Positions 50,385 through 63,692 of a stretch of DNA of 64,000 nucleotides are shown one piece after another; the stretch's first letter is position 1, and each line of letters starts with the position of its first letter. The stretch is taken from contig JACEFZ010027939.1 of the NCBI GenBank assembly GCA_014155875.1, forward strand, positions 1 through 64,000, written 5' to 3'. This DNA comes from Cepaea nemoralis. Lineage: Eukaryota; Mollusca; Gastropoda; Stylommatophora; Helicidae. Below the pieces are notes generated by a model. That model was not told the origin of the DNA. It saw only the letters and a program-made list of their open reading frames with translations, and did not search any database. A program made the position numbers and the translations under genes.

Positions 50385-50580
50385 TCAGCGGCACTGTAGG
50401 GCAATGTGGTCAATACCACGTGTGTCGCCTTGACTCCCCATGTCATTTCCTTGCATCCATTTCGGCTGGGTCGACCTGGGAGTCCGGTCAGTTAAAAAAT
50501 TCCCTGCCTCGATCGGGATTCGAACACATGACCACCGGGTCAGTAGGCGTACTGCACAGGATCTGCCACATGATGATGAC
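50385..50580 (-). mobile_element. SINE-3 copy
   Basis: The minus strand reads GGTCATGTGTTCGAATCCCG (B-box-like), with GTGGTATTGACCACATTG further along. It matches the 45345-45530 element. The region 50140-50384 shows nothing recognisable. Confidence 0.65.
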
Positions 50581-50635
50581 TTCTTATTCCTCTCCTTATC
50601 TTCTAAATATGTTGATGATTTTTTTTTAAATGTGT

Positions 50636-50800
50636 ATTTCGGAACCAGAAAAAGAGGCCGGCCTTGTAAACGATGGACAGTGAAATAACAGAGTCCGGTG
50701 AATCACGAAAGCCCATAAATGGGCACTCTTTCGCTGTTTATGCTTCACCTCGACATTGTAAGGTACAAGAGGAACCAGATGAAATGAGATGATGAATAAT
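50636..50800 (+). mobile_element. LINE-C 3' end
   Basis: GAAAAAGAGGCCGGCCTTGT, CACCTCGACATTGTAAGGTA and CAAGAGGAACCAGATGAAAT match the 3' end of 33500-34135. The tail is GATGAAATGAGATGATG. It abuts the donor of exon 1 of the membrane-protein gene. Confidence 0.75.
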
Positions 50801-50819
50801 AAACAAACACGCAACTCAC

Positions 50820-50931
50820 CATCAACAGGAGCATAAATATATTCGTTAACAGCATCCACTGGTGATCTGTGCAGACAGCACCATAAATACACTACCACCA
50901 ACCGATGAGAGATAACGCACATTCTGTCCAT
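50820..50931 (-). CDS. Exon 1: signal peptide of the lectin/mucin membrane protein
   Basis: The reading begins MDRMCVISHRLVVVYLWCCL, a short polar start followed by a hydrophobic core (LVVVYLWCCL). A plausible signal-peptidase site follows (SPVDA before VNE). It ends with GAT G before GTGAGT, a strong donor, leaving phase 1. This matches the CT at the start of the exon at 38342, so the junction codon reads GCT (Ala). The start is the first ATG of the open stretch; a second Met at residue 4 is possible. A 41-bp minisatellite lies a few hundred bases upstream, in the presumed 5' region. The 3' remnant of a LINE sits immediately downstream, in intron 1. The exon is short, so its assignment rests on the signal-peptide pattern, donor and phase. 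Confidence 0.65.
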
Positions 50932-51169
50932 GCACGAAACGACGTTATAGGCATACCAACTGTTGGGATTCCAGACAGTATTCAGTTAATTCTCAAAGCA
51001 ATTCCGTAATTACTTACTTAGTAATTAATTCAATTACCTTTTAAAGCGTCCCTACTATTTTTAACCCTGGAAAGATGGAAAGTCAGTATTTAGTAAAGAT
51101 ATTTTACTGTCCATCGAGACAGAGGTGGTCAAAAATTTTTACATAGGGTTTTGTTTTGTTGTGTTGCTA

Positions 51170-52475
51170 TAATTTTAACAAATTTATTTTACAACCATGT
51201 GAAACATCAATGTAACATTACTGTTTCTTTAACAAACATGTAACATTAATGTTTCTTTTACACCCATGTGTAACATCAATGTAACATTAATGTTTCTTTT
51301 TACACCCATGTTTAAAATCAATGTAACATTACTGTTTCTATAACAACAATGTGTAACATCAATGTAACATTAATGTTTCTTTTACACCCATGTGTAACAT
51401 CAATGTAACATTAATGTTTCTTTTACAACCATGTGTAACATCAATGTAACATTAATGTTTCTTTTACAACCATGTGTAACATCAATGTAACATTAATGTT
51501 TCTTTTACAACCATGTGTAACATCAATGTAACATTAATGTTTCTTTTACAACCATGTGTAACATCAATGTAACATTAATGTTTCTTTTACAACCATGTGT
51601 AACATCAATGTAACATTAATGTTTCTTTTACACCCATGTGTAACATCAATGTGACATTAATGTTTCTTTTACAACCATGTGTAACATCAATGTAACATTA
51701 ATGTTTCTTTTACAACCATGTGTAACATCAATGTAACATTACTGTTTCTTTAACAACCATGTGTAACATTAATGTAACATTAATGTTTCTTTTAAATCCA
51801 TGTGTAACATCAATGTAACATTAATGTTTCTTTAACAACCACGTGTAACATCAATGTAACATTAATGTTTCTTGTACAACCATGTGTAACATCAATGTAA
51901 CATTACTGTTTCTTTAACAACCATGGGTAACATTAATGTAACATTAATGTTTCTTTAACAACCACGTATAACATCAAAGTAACATTAATGTTTCTTTTAT
52001 AACCATGTGTAACATCAATGTAACATTACTGTTTCTTTAACAACCATGTGTAACATCAATGTAACATTACTGTTTCTTTAACAACCATATGTAACATTAA
52101 TGTAACATTACTGTTTCTTTAACAACCATGTGTAACATCAATGTAACATTAATGTTTCTTTAACAACCATGTGTAACATCAATTTAACATTAATGTTTCT
52201 TTTACAACCACGTGTAACATAAATGTAACATTAATGTTTCTTTTACAACCATGTGTAACATAAATGTAACATTAATGTTTCTTTAACAACCATGTGTAAC
52301 ATCAATGTAACATTAAATGTTTCTTTAACAACCACGTGTAACATCAATGTAACATTAATGTTTCTTTTACAACCATGTGTAACATCAATGTAACATTAAT
52401 GTTTCTTTTACAACCATGTGTAACATCAATGTAACATTACTGTTTCTTTAACATCCTTGTGTAACATCAATGTAA
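51170..52475. repeat. 41-bp minisatellite upstream of exon 1
   Basis: About 30 units of CATGTGTAACATCAATGTAA then CATTAATGTTTCTTTTACAA(C). Variants are TTAACA versus TTTACA, ACTGTTT versus AATGTTT, and ACGTG versus ATGTG. It lies 0.24-1.54 kb upstream of the start codon on the gene's minus strand, in presumed promoter/5' UTR territory. The region 50945-51169 shows nothing recognisable. Confidence 0.95.
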
Positions 52476-52530
52476 AATCTTGATCTTGGTCTCCGAGAAT
52501 CGACATAGAATTCCGGACAAACCCCTAGAT

Positions 52531-53002
52531 CAGTGGCTCTCCACCTTTCTTGGCCCGTGCCCCCTTCACCATATTTTCAGAACTTCTCCCCCCTTTCGTA
52601 TTTTCTACCTAGAAATTTGGCCCGTGGGCCCCCCCCCCCTTTTCACCATATTTTCAGAACGTCATCCTCCCCCCCCCCCCCCTTTCGTATTTCCTACCTA
52701 AATATCACGCCCCCGCCGCTACACAGTATACGTAATAATGGAAGCTAAATTTAATAGCACATACTAAAACAAGTCTAGACGTCCACATGAAGCATGATTT
52801 GTGGGTCTACTTACTTTATAAATTGAACTTTAGAAGGGTGAGACGTCCAGAAACGTACAGTATGAAGGGAAAAACAATATCAAGTAATCGATTCTTGTAT
52901 TAACGCGATCTTGAAATAATCTTACCCCCCCCCCCCCCCCCCCCGGAAACCCTAAAATTTCCCCCGGGGGGGGGGGGATTCCCCACCGGTTGAGAACCAC
53001 TG
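52531..53002. mobile_element. hAT MITE with C/G tract, copy 2, perfect 8-bp target duplication
   Basis: Ends CAGTGGCTCTCCACC and GGTTGAGAACCACTG. The target duplication CCCTAGAT is exact at 52523-52530 and 53003-53010, confirming a hAT-type insertion. C runs at 52669-52682 and 52925-52944 face a G run at 52964-52977. Confidence 0.93.
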
Positions 53003-53114
53003 CCCTAGATGCTCTGTCTCTCTTAGCAAATGTCCAAAGTTGTGGATTCTGATCGTTCCAGTGACCCACAGGTTGTATGTTAGTCGGATTTCTCCTTCTT
53101 GTTCCACCGCACTT

Positions 53115-53390
53115 AAATCCAACTTTAAGCTTCTTTAACCGATTCAGTGATAAACAAAAAAGTAGGTTTGGAGCAATCATTGTACACAATCAAATTAACA
53201 AGTACTATAATGGAATTGTCTGCACACTGAGCATTGAAATTACGGAAGATATCGCGAAACGAAACTAATAACACTATGACCATAGTATGGTGATATATCA
53301 TCCTTCTGTCCAAATGGCAGGTCACATTTGACGATATATTTTGCTTCCGCTCTGAATCAGTTAAGTGTGTCAATTTCATGTGGTATTGTA
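53115..53390 (+). repeat. Dispersed repeat shared with 63300-63530
   Basis: CACAATCAAATTAACAAGTA, GAGCATTGAAATTACGGAAG and CAAATGGCAGGTCACATTTG have close counterparts at 63336-63475. The identity is moderate and I saw no conserved frame, so it is an old non-coding repeat. Confidence 0.65.
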
Positions 53391-53457
53391 TTTTCACCAT
53401 TACTCATCCGTTGATAGCCTCAGACATCTTGCCTTACCCATCAAACGTATTCCAACT

Positions 53458-53615
53458 ATAGGGTGAATTTGTAATGACTGTGCAGTGTTTGAAAATATTG
53501 CCCGTCCAGGTTTTGTATTTACCTATTATGATGCAGGAACTTTACAGAGGGTGAATACAAAACTTGGATCGGCAATATTTTCAAACACTGCGCAGTCATT
53601 AAAAATACACCCTAT
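53458..53615. mobile_element. Palindromic MITE-like element, 158 bp
   Basis: The left half (ATAGGGTG...ATGACTGTGCAGTGTTTGAA then AATATTGCC) and right half (GGCAATATTTTCAAACACTG then CGCAGTCATT...CACCCTAT) are inverted with few mismatches over about 65 bp. The sequence is a fold-back structure. No flanking duplication was identified. Confidence 0.7.
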
Positions 53616-53873
53616 GCTTGCACAACTGAAGCCAACAGATTTCCTACCAGCAGGTAGCGTGGAGGTCCTTTGTGTACGCCTAAGTCACGTACTGGGCAGA
53701 CGGAGCGAGACCCATATCTGTATAGACTATAGTCCAAACAGCACTCGATGGGTGATAGGATCGGTATCGTGTCTTTCGCCTTTACACTCCAAGTCATTTA
53801 CTGACACCCAGTACCATTACCTATACATATCATCGCAAATTATTCGAACACTATCTCAGCATGAATTATCTTC

Positions 53874-53956
<83 letters not shown>

Positions 53957-54420
53957 AACTCTAGTATAACCTCCTTTTGGTAGACCAGAATTTTCCCCAT
54001 AGCTAATAACAATTGCCACATCATTCATTAATATTACTGAGTCATGTAGTATTTATTTTTGCATTTTCCCACGCCTTTATGATGCATATTTTTTTTTATA
54101 ATCTTATGTTCTCAATTAGCCTAGAATGCTGTATGGATGAAATAATGTATGAAAGAGAGTTATAGAAGTGTAGACTGTTAGACGGGTCTGCGTGTCCAAT
54201 TCTTAACCATTAAAAAAAATGATTGTTCCATGGCTCGTTAGTTCGACCCCGAGATAAGATCGAGAAGTAAACATTATAATCCAGATACTATGACTCCGCT
54301 GGTGATCCGAGCACCTGATTACAATCTCACAGCTGTAGTGATTGCAGTTATCTCTGTCTTCACGCCCAAGACTGTAGATCTATACGCTACATTATGCTCG
54401 AAAAACAACCAGAAGTGATA
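53616..54420. other. Non-coding stretch with an AAT microsatellite
   Basis: About 26 AAT units at 53876-53954. The rest is AT-rich and unrecognised. Confidence 0.5.
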
Positions 54421-54869
54421 CGTGAGTAGTATAGTAATGTAGTTAGCCGCCGGTTTTGTGCATAAAATCGACGTGCGCCACAAAGGGTGATAACTCCTGA
54501 TTTTTTTTACAGTAGGCGTGGTCAGGTGACTCATCAGAGTGGGCGTGGTAATCAAGTGACCCTCGGGGTGTATGGGAGGGTACGGCTAGTGATGTGGTGG
54601 TGGTGGTAGTGTACAGCACAAAACATAAAACAATAACAAACGATTCAAAGATATATGATAATTTTTAATACAGTGAAAACATATATAGAATACAAAGCTA
54701 AATGATAAGAGATGTGGTGGTGAAGTTATACTGGTTATAAAACTGACCGCTCGAAGGCGTGATCTCAGTGAATTAAGGGAGTAGTATAGTGACCCATGTT
54801 CTGCCTTCAAAGGAAAATCCTAATAAAGTATGGCTTCTTGCGAAGCACAGTGTAACGTATAGATATCTG

Positions 54870-54963
<94 letters not shown>

Positions 54964-55074
54964 AGTCATCATCATCAGCATCATCCGCATCATCATCATC
55001 ATCATCAGCATCATCATCATCATCATCGCCATGTGCCATGCCGGTAAGAGAGGCTGGTCACGTATAGATATCTG

Positions 55075-55123
<49 letters not shown>

Positions 55124-55310
55124 CATCCTCATCATCATCATCATCATTATCATTATCATAGTCATCATCATCATCATCATCATCATCATCAGCATCGCCA
55201 TGTGCCATGCCGGTAAGAGTGGCTGGTCATGTCCCATGGGTATTAAAACTCATATCTTTCGGGGGTAGGAATAAAACTTACTGATGATTGTTAAAATGGG
55301 CGGAGTGTGG
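54421..55310 (+). repeat. Left arm of a large imperfect inverted repeat
   Basis: Matches the reverse complement of 58385-59088: TAGCCGCCGGTTTTGTG, ACTCATCAGAGTG, AAAACATATATAGAATACA, CACAGTGTAACGTATA and TCGGGGGTAGGAATAAAACT all recur inverted. The arm contains long ATC runs (54872-55028, 55076-55198). Each is followed by the inverted LINE-A 3' end signature CATGTGCCATGCCGGTAAGA. Confidence 0.8.
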
Positions 55311-57124
<1,814 letters not shown>

Positions 57125-57188
57125 CAACAATTGATATTGTTATCTTGTGCGAATGAGTCCGCAAAATAGTCAGCTGCTTGCTTTCTTG

Positions 57189-58411
57189 TTAAGATGTTTC
57201 CATCTTTATTTTTGAGTTTATCTCGATGCTCTCATCGTTAAGTTGTTTTATTAGCCCCCACAATTTCCTTGTGTCTCTTTCAAAGTTCAGAGACTCCGTT
57301 TTCTCCTGCCAGCTTTTCCGTTTAGCCTGCAGCTTGGCCCTTTGAAATTTGGCTTTTGTGTGCTGGAATTTATTGTGGTGCTCTTGGCTGAGTGTGGCTT
57401 TTGCTTGCTTTGTACACACTTCCACATTATTATGCAATTTTTCTAGTTCACTACTCCAGTAGGGTTTATATTGTTTACGGGCTCCTCTTGGTACTGTTTC
57501 TCGCGCTGCCTGTAGTATGCATTTTCCAAACTCTTCAACAACTTTATTTATGTCTTTCTCAGTGTTCAGGTTTCTAACCAGTATGCTGGTGCGATGCTTG
57601 TACATTGCCCAGTCTGCTTTCTTGTAGGTCCACCTCGAGAGGGTGCTGCTTTCATTTACAAGCTCATTTTCTACAGTTAAAAAGACTGGCCGTTGGTCAC
57701 TGCCACCAAGTTGTTTCCCAATAATTCGTATAATGTTACACTCCAGGTCTGGTGAATGAAAAGCCAGGTCAGGTGTAATTGTAGTGTACCATGACCTCGA
57801 GTAGAAAGTATGTGAGTTGGACGGCTTGTTAATGAAGATGAATCTATTCTCATCCTGCCAGTCTTCCAGTCTCTCTCATTTCTGGTCCATGTGATCATAG
57901 CCCCAGCTCTGCGAGTGGCTGCTGAAATCGCCACACACAATCATTTTTTCTTTTAATTGTAGTGTGTCCAGTGCCTGTGGGCGGTAATTTGGACAGTAGT
58001 AATTGATCAGATGTAGGTCTGTATTGCTTGTCTTAAGTTTAAGTGTCTGATACTCAGCCTCTTCCATGTCGACTTCGATTTGGGAAGCAGCGATGTTATT
58101 TCTTTACAAGGATCAGTATCCCACCTTTTCGCCTGCCCTTTAGGTCAGATCGGTGACAATGGTAGCCTCTGATTTTGAAGGCTATATTTTCGTTGAGGTG
58201 AGATTCTTGCAAGCAACATACGCTTACTTTTTCTTGGTCCACAATGTTTTCTAATTCTCTTTTTGTTGCTGCTGACTCCCTCCGCATTCCAGTGCATTAG
58301 TTTAAGTCTTTGTTTAGTATGGCTAGCCGTTCTATTCTTAGATCCCTTGGCTCCACGGGACATCTGAGAAGGACCTCCAGTAGTTGTGGTTCCACCCCTT
58401 TTAACAATCAT
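57189..58411 (-). mobile_element. LINE 5' part with AP-type endonuclease, disrupted
   Basis: Minus-strand frames in order: RLKLMHWNAEGVSSNKK; VSVCCLQESHLNENIAFKIR and GYHCHRSDLKGRRKGGILIL; TDLHLINYYCPN; KMIVCGDFSSHSQSWG; then the linker to RT (YKPYWSSELEKLHNNVEVCT). These are the N, E and D motifs of an AP-type endonuclease. Several frameshifts are present and no RT palm follows. The right arm of the inverted repeat lies directly upstream and may be this element's 5' UTR. Confidence 0.85.
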
Positions 58412-58626
58412 CGGTCAGTTTTATTCCTACCCCCGAAAAATATGGGTTTTACTACCCAGGGGACATGACTAGCCACACTTACGGGCATGAAACATGGTGA
58501 TGATGATGATGACAGATATATATACGTTACACTGTGCTCCACAGGGAGCCATACTTTATTAGGGTTTTCCTCTGAAGATAAAACACAGGTCACTATACTA
58601 CCCCGCTTAAGTGATTGAAGTATACA

Positions 58627-58724
<98 letters not shown>

Positions 58725-59088
58725 GTGTCACTGTCCTTCTTACATCCCGAGTGGTCAGCTTTCTAACCTAGTATAATTTCACCACCAAACCTCTTCTCAT
58801 TTAGCTATGTATTCTATATATGTTTTCCCGTTATTAAAAATCATTATGTCTTCTTTGAATCTTTTGTTATTATTTTAGGTTTTATGTTGTACAGTACCAC
58901 TACCACCACGTCACTAGCTGTACCCTCTCCTACACCACGAGGGGTCACTTGACTGCCACGCTCACTCTGATGAGTCACTTGACCACGCCTACGTTTTAAA
59001 CAAATCAGAAGTTATCACCCTTTTGGAGCATAACGCTTTTGCGCCACAAAACCGGCGGCTAATCACATTACTATACTACTTACGTGTC
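58385..59088 (-). repeat. Right arm of the large inverted repeat, with TA tract
   Basis: Inverted copy of 54421-55310, interrupted by a TA microsatellite (about 58629-58720). It lies immediately upstream, on the minus strand, of the endonuclease-encoding LINE remnant. Confidence 0.8.
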
Positions 59089-59102
59089 GCAATCCGACTG
59101 TG

Positions 59103-59515
59103 TAATTGTGTGTCATGTGAAACGTGGACGATGAGCAGACAAACTGAAAAATAGCTAATGACAGTGGGCATGTGGTTTCTGAGAAAAATGCAAAGAATAC
59201 CATGGACATACAGAAAAATCAACGAGCAAGATATATAAGAGGCAAATGAAAACCACAAACTGATTACATAAATTAAATATAGACAGTCACATATTTTGGA
59301 CATGTTGTGAGAAGAAATAAACTAGAGAACTTGATGACAACTGGCAATATTGAGGGGAAAAGAACAAAGGGAAGGTAGAGAAGCAAATATCTGGCTGGTT
59401 TAACCACCTGGCGTGGTTGGGGGGGGGGGGGGGGGCAAGAACACAGAGCTGAACCAGACTCTGGTGATTGTGTAAGCTGGCAAATTATTACCGCTTACCG
59501 GCATGGCACATGATG
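59103..59515 (+). mobile_element. LINE-A 3' fragment, decayed
   Basis: GTGAAACGTGGACGATGAGC, GAATACCATGGACATACAGA and the end ACCGGCATGGCACATGATGA. A G run interrupts it at 59419-59434. Confidence 0.8.
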
Positions 59516-59901
59516 ATGAATTGTGTGTGTGCGTGGGAGTGATAACGAACGAACGAACGAACTTTATTTTCAAAGGGTCACAATTTAGGCATGCAGGCCT
59601 GTCTTACATTCGGCCCTTCAAATCACTCATCTTTTGTTCATCATTGTGCATGTTACATTCGCATGGGAAAAAACCCATTGTCAAATGAATGATGTAAACA
59701 TACGCAATGCATATTACCATGTTACGCGACAGACAGGCAGACAGGCAGACACGCGTACTCACGCACATTCATAAACACATACACACAAACCTGCATACCT
59801 ACTTACATCATTTACTTAAACGCTCACAGTTATGCACCCAACGATAACACGCAAATACACATCCGCTCACATAGACAATCTTTCTGACAATCACAAAGAG
59901 A

Positions 59902-60000
<99 letters not shown>

Positions 60001-60090
60001 TGTGTGTGTGTGTGCGTGGCTTGTACTTAACGTGTAAAATCATAAGTTAGTCATAAACAAAGGAAATAATGAGTTGCGCATTATGTTATT
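59516..60090. repeat. LINE or SINE 3' end and GA microsatellite
   Basis: GAACGAACGAACGAACTTTA near 59548 looks like an inverted 3' tail of a retroelement (AATAAAGTTCGTTCG on the minus strand). A GA run covers 59908-59998. No gene was seen. Confidence 0.5.
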
Positions 60091-60094
60091 ACAT

Positions 60095-61145
60095 TCATCA
60101 TCATCATCATCATCATCCTCATCATCATCATCAAGTGACATGCGCGTTGGCGTAGGCTTTCATGACTCTCCACAGATCTCGGTCTTTGGTTTTCTGGATC
60201 AACTCCGCTGTTGATATTCCTCCATGCTACCATCTCAATCCATCCAGCACGATTTCTCTTGGTCTGCCTGTGTCTCTCTTCCCTTCGATCTTTCCAGTTG
60301 TCACGATGTTCTCCAATGCCTCTCTTCTCAACACATGACCCCCCAAAAATGCTTCTTGCCTCTTTCTTGTTGTTGTATATAATGTTTTAGCTTTATTAGC
60401 CTCTTTCAGGCAGTCGTTACTTACTTTGGCAGTCCAAGGAATTCGCAACATTCGTCTCAGTCATCTCTGTTGCTTCCAATCTCTTACTAATTTATTCATT
60501 TACATTCCAAGATTCTCAGCCATTCAGCAAAACAGGTTCTATAATAGCACCTCAGCACTCTCTTTCTTACATTCAATGAAAGTCACTTATTGCATCAGAT
60601 ATTCTTCATTTTTTTAAATGCAGTCTTTGCTTGCCTTATTCTACCCTTAATCTATGTTGTGCATCTTCCATCTGATGTTATAAATGCTCCTAGGTATCTA
60701 AAACTATCAACTTGGTTAAGAATTTTCCCTTCTTATCTATTTCATATTTTGGTGTTACTGTTTTCTTTGATATCACCATTGTTACTGTTTTTTTTTTTTA
60801 AATATTCAAGGAGTACTTCGCACTCTCTGTTGCTACAATGTCCAACAATTGTTGTAGATCTTTTGCATTATCCGCCATCAAAATTGCGTCACCTGCATAG
60901 TGTATATTGTTTATATTATAACCTCCGATTATTATCGCTGGCTTCTCTTTGATCTCTCTCATTATTACTTCGCTATAGAGGGAGAAGAGATCCGGTGACA
61001 AAACACATCCCTGTCGTACTCCTAGCCTTATTTGACCATAATTGCTTTCTTTATTTCCCATTTTAATTGCTGCTACTTGGTTCCAGTAAATATTGTTTTT
61101 ATTATTCTGAGATCTTTGCCATCAATGTTAATATCGATAACTGAC
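60095..61145 (-). mobile_element. LINE-D: RTE-like RT fragment
   Basis: Minus-strand frames: 61061-60798 (RLGVRQGCVLSPDLFSLYSE, IIIGGYNINNIHYAGDAILM, where the catalytic ADD has become AGD) and 60451-60227 (MLRIPWTAKVSNDCLKEANK, LENIVTTGKIEGKRDTGRPR). It is related to LINE-A but clearly distinct. The 3' end runs into an ATC/ATG repeat at 60095-60133. Confidence 0.85.
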
Positions 61146-61195
61146 TGTGTCAGTTGAGTGAAAAAGTCAAGAGCCCCAGTTCAATGAGGCGCATT

Positions 61196-61685
<490 letters not shown>

Positions 61686-61955
61686 CAGAAAGTAAACTGA
61701 TTAGTCATTAGACCTAGAAAATCAATTTTTTTTTGGCATGTTATGAGAAGCAATGACTTGGAAAACTTGGTGACAACAGGCAAGATCAAAGGGAAGAGAC
61801 CAAGGGGAAGACCGAGAAGTAAATGCCTGGATGGCTTGGCCGCGTGACATGGTAGAGACAGGAAAACGGAGCTGATCCACGACTCTGGTGATTGAGTGAG
61901 ATGGCAAAACATGACCGCCCACGCTTATCAGCATGGCACATTATGGATGGATGGC
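61686..61955 (+). mobile_element. LINE-A 3' fragment
   Basis: AAACTGATTAGTCATTAGAC, GGCATGTTATGAGAAGCAAT and the end CAGCATGGCACATTATGGAT, GGATGG. Open frames on the opposite strand are incidental. Confidence 0.85.
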
Positions 61956-61964
61956 AAGGGAGCG

Positions 61965-62165
61965 GGGGGTTTGAGATTTAGAGTTTCCTCTCTTAGAGGA
62001 GATACCAACCAAGGCTGATGAGCCTCCTCTGCCTGGGAATCAATAAGGAGGGAAGTCTACCATTCTTCCTTCCTGGCAGTGACCATACTGATCAGATGAA
62101 CGTAGCCAATGTCTTTGTTGAGAGATCCTCTGTCACTGACTTGAAACCATAACCAACAAAGGCGT
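61965..62165 (+). repeat. Dispersed repeat shared with 5405-5600
   Basis: CTGGCAGTGACCATACTGAT and GAGAGATCCTCTGTCACTGA match the earlier copy. Not coding. Confidence 0.55.
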
Positions 62166-62204
62166 ATTGGGTATATGTTATTAACTTAATATGTTTAGAC
62201 CAAT

Positions 62205-62375
62205 AGTCACTGGATGAGAGATGTAGTCAATATCACGCTTGTGGCCTTTACTTCCCAAGAAAGTTCTTGGTGTTCATCACAGGATCGTTCAAGCCCGGAA
62301 CAGTGAGGGAAACAAAACTGCACCTTGAAGGGGATTCAAAAACACCAATGAGCTACTGCAGCTCCCGATTGTCTT
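62205..62375 (-). mobile_element. SINE-3 copy, diverged
   Basis: GATGTAGTCAATATCACGCT and GGAACAGTGAGGGAAACAAA align with the 50385-50580 copy in the same orientation. Confidence 0.45.
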
Positions 62376-63692
62376 TATTGGTTTTGTTTTTAAAGAGTTG
62401 AAACAGTTTATAGAGAACGAAAGATAAAAACAAACATCGTTTATGAAATCGTAACATTTCTATAACTGTTTTGTTCATAATTCAATCATTTTTTTTTTCC
62501 ATTACAAATAATAACATTCACAGTTTTAAATAATTTTAAAATTAAAATCGATTTCAGAACAGCGGAACTGTACCTTAGACATTTGTAATTTTTTAATGTT
62601 GTATTTCGTTTAGAACTGTTACAACTGCTCACCAGTTTTCTAGTTCTCGTGTCATATTAGTGGTTCACATTGCTGATTGTAAATCTCTGAATTCCATTTT
62701 CCCACATTTGTTGAAATCGAGTCGAAACATTATCATCCAGAACAACCACACTTTTAAAAAAAAAATATCTTTATTAAAATAGCATTTCCAATCGCTGCAA
62801 AAGTTTTGATAATTTATTTTACAAATTTATGTCTCAAAGTAAAAATCCAGCTGCCACGCAAATTAGTACACGATATCTTTTCTTCGACCATGCGAGAAAA
62901 ATCACACAAATTTCAAAATTACATTTCACTACTAATGACGAGATGAATGTTCCCAATCGCACATAGCTACATAAATGAATGAAACTAATACTGAAACACT
63001 TGTCAGGTGTGTTAATGCCCTTTGAATATTCTTTATTAATTTGTCCATTGTATTAACGAAGATTGTTCAAACACTAAATAATACATTTTCTAACTGTGAG
63101 GCGTTCGTTTAGCGTACATATCAATATATCTCAGAACTGAACTCTCGATGAACTCTAGAGTAACCCAGTTTGTGTCTGTTATTAAATCTAAGAAATGTAA
63201 TAAAAGTATCAGGTACGATAACTTTGCATGTCCTCTGCAGAACGTTGCAGTCACCCCCAACTCCTATTTATTGACTGTTTGTGATTTAACTGATTCAATG
63301 CCAATCAGAAATAAGTTTGGACTAAACATGGTGCACAGTCAAATGAACAAGTATTATCATGTAAGTCTCCTTTCATTGAGCATTCAAATTGCGGAAGATA
63401 CACGAAACAAAACAAATAGCTCCATGACCCTAGTAAGAAGTATTGTCCTTCTGTCAAAATGAGAGGTCACATTTGGCTATATATTATCCTTCGGCATTGA
63501 ATCATTTAACAGGCACTTTTAAATTCTGTGATTTGCTATTAGCCGGTTCCTTGGCGAAGGTCTTACGAACGCGATTCGTAAGTTATCTTACCACAGTTCG
63601 AAACAGTAAAATGCTGGTGTTGACAGCGATGTCCTGTAAAAAGGATATGCAAACAACAACAAAATTGCCATTATACTAAGATAATCTTAGGA
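62376..63692. other. AT-rich stretch with repeat remnants
   Basis: 62376-63220 shows nothing recognisable. 63235-63300 is a SINE-2 remnant on the minus strand (AACGTTGCAGTCACCCCCAA). 63300-63530 is the dispersed repeat shared with 53115-53390. 63545-63665 is a plus-strand SINE-2 3' part (AAATGCTGGTGTTGACAGCG). The 104-residue frame at 63148-63462 spans three repeats and is not a gene. Confidence 0.5.

Noticed and set aside
53485..53964. 159-residue frame ending in polyIle
   Set aside because: It crosses a palindromic MITE and ends in an AAT repeat; no domain or splice context was recognised.
63148..63462. 104-residue frame
   Set aside because: It joins an unrecognised AT-rich stretch, an inverted SINE-2 remnant and a dispersed repeat; the related copy at 53115 does not keep the frame.
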